DNA of 64,000 nt from Pseudoroseomonas ludipueritiae. Its GTDB lineage: Bacteria; Pseudomonadota; Alphaproteobacteria; Acetobacterales; Acetobacteraceae. The notes beneath the pieces are model-generated. The model had not been told where the DNA came from. It worked only from the letters and a program-made list of their open reading frames with translations, and did no database searches. The stretch lies in the NCBI RefSeq assembly GCF_014490445.1, contig NZ_JACTUZ010000001.1, positions 124,001-188,000 on the forward strand, read 5' to 3'. Of the stretch, positions 63,799 through 64,000 are shown one piece after another (position 1 is the first letter of the stretch; every line of letters starts with the position of its first letter). Both the position numbers and the translations under genes were made by a program.

Positions 63799-64000
63799 TG
63801 CCAGCGGCGCGGATGATCGGGGTCCACTTAGCGATTTCGTCGTTGAGGAACTTGGCCGTGCTGGCGGGCGTGCTGTCGCTGACAGTCTGCATGGTCAGGT
63901 CGGACAGGCGCGCCTTCACGCTGTCCATGGCCATCACCTTGTTCAGCGCCGCATTGAACTGGTTGACGATGGCCTCCGGCGTGCCGGCCGGCATCATCAC
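63785..64000 (-). CDS. tripartite tricarboxylate transporter substrate-binding protein (Bug family), C-terminal end
   Basis: The last 71 or so codons of a Bug/TctC-type periplasmic binding protein, cut by the window end. MMPAGTPEAIVNQFNAALNK and SDSTPASTAKFLNDEIAKW followed by IIRAAGIKA are the standard C-terminal blocks of this family. The first codon in the window is internal, not a start. The ligand is unknown. The membrane components TctA/TctB are not visible. Confidence 0.88.
   Translation of the reverse strand: MMMPAGTPEAIVNQFNAALNKVMAMDSVKARLSDLTMQTVSDSTPASTAKFLNDEIAKWTPIIRAAGIKAS

Overview
The window is a compact, very GC-rich chromosomal segment of an alphaproteobacterium. Acetobacteraceae, and a Roseomonas-like genus in particular, is my inference. 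Three things point that way: a pyruvate dehydrogenase E1 beta subunit with its own N-terminal lipoyl domain; a trpE-trpG-trpD-trpC-moaC-moeA-lexA run; and a lexA promoter carrying the alphaproteobacterial GAAC-N7-GAAC SOS box. I saw no rRNA, tRNA, CRISPR array, insertion sequence, phage gene or integrase. The window looks like core chromosome with small accessory operons.

Layout. 1-1631: end of a histidine-degradation operon (hutH tail, hutI). 1632-1880: an AT-rich leader with two dyads, followed by pdhA-pdhB-pdhC, a GNAT gene and lpdA, closed by a strong hairpin; lipA, a RatA/Coq10-type gene, a small membrane protein and a threonine aldolase follow. 10538-12725 (minus): an M20 dipeptidase and tpiA. 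12844-20465: a PpiD-like chaperone, the trp genes and two molybdenum-cofactor genes, tightly coupled; then lexA with its SOS promoter. 21298-31098: comEC, gltX, an M20D amidohydrolase, a gene whose ribosome-binding site lies inside a hairpin, an EnvZ/OmpR-type pair, a base-excision glycosylase and an aminotransferase.

31355-38640 (minus): DUF2585 membrane protein, cytoplasmic BisC-type molybdoenzyme, PhoX-like exported protein, hydroxylysine-kinase-like phosphotransferase and a class III enzyme with the phospho-lyase signature. The last two look like a kinase plus phospho-lyase pair. 38742-46124: an O-antigen-ligase-like protein, then a peptide-type ABC transporter operon (solute-binding protein, permease, fused permease-ATPase, ATPase) ending in a creatininase-family gene with an altered metal motif. 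46502-51544: a glyoxalase, a dihydrodipicolinate-synthase-family aldolase, a Gfo/Idh oxidoreductase and secD-secF.

51766-64000: an atypical EAL protein, an iron-type alcohol dehydrogenase, YnfA, a divergent LysR/MFS pair with a T-N11-A operator between them, a TagF-like glycerophosphotransferase-type protein, a second MFS transporter, a second HhH-GPD glycosylase, a YbfF-like esterase, an EamA exporter (with a possible coupled small gene), a branched-chain-amino-acid-type binding protein, and the end of a Bug-family binding protein.

Genes are packed with many 1-4 nt start/stop overlaps, and several convergent pairs have interlocking stop codons. Hairpins at gene ends mostly lack U-tracts. 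The items most worth a second look are the kinase/phospho-lyase cluster with BisC and PhoX, the hairpin over the ribosome-binding site at 26272-26293, the unusual creatininase in the ABC operon, and the paired 15-bp repeats at 46153 and 46266.
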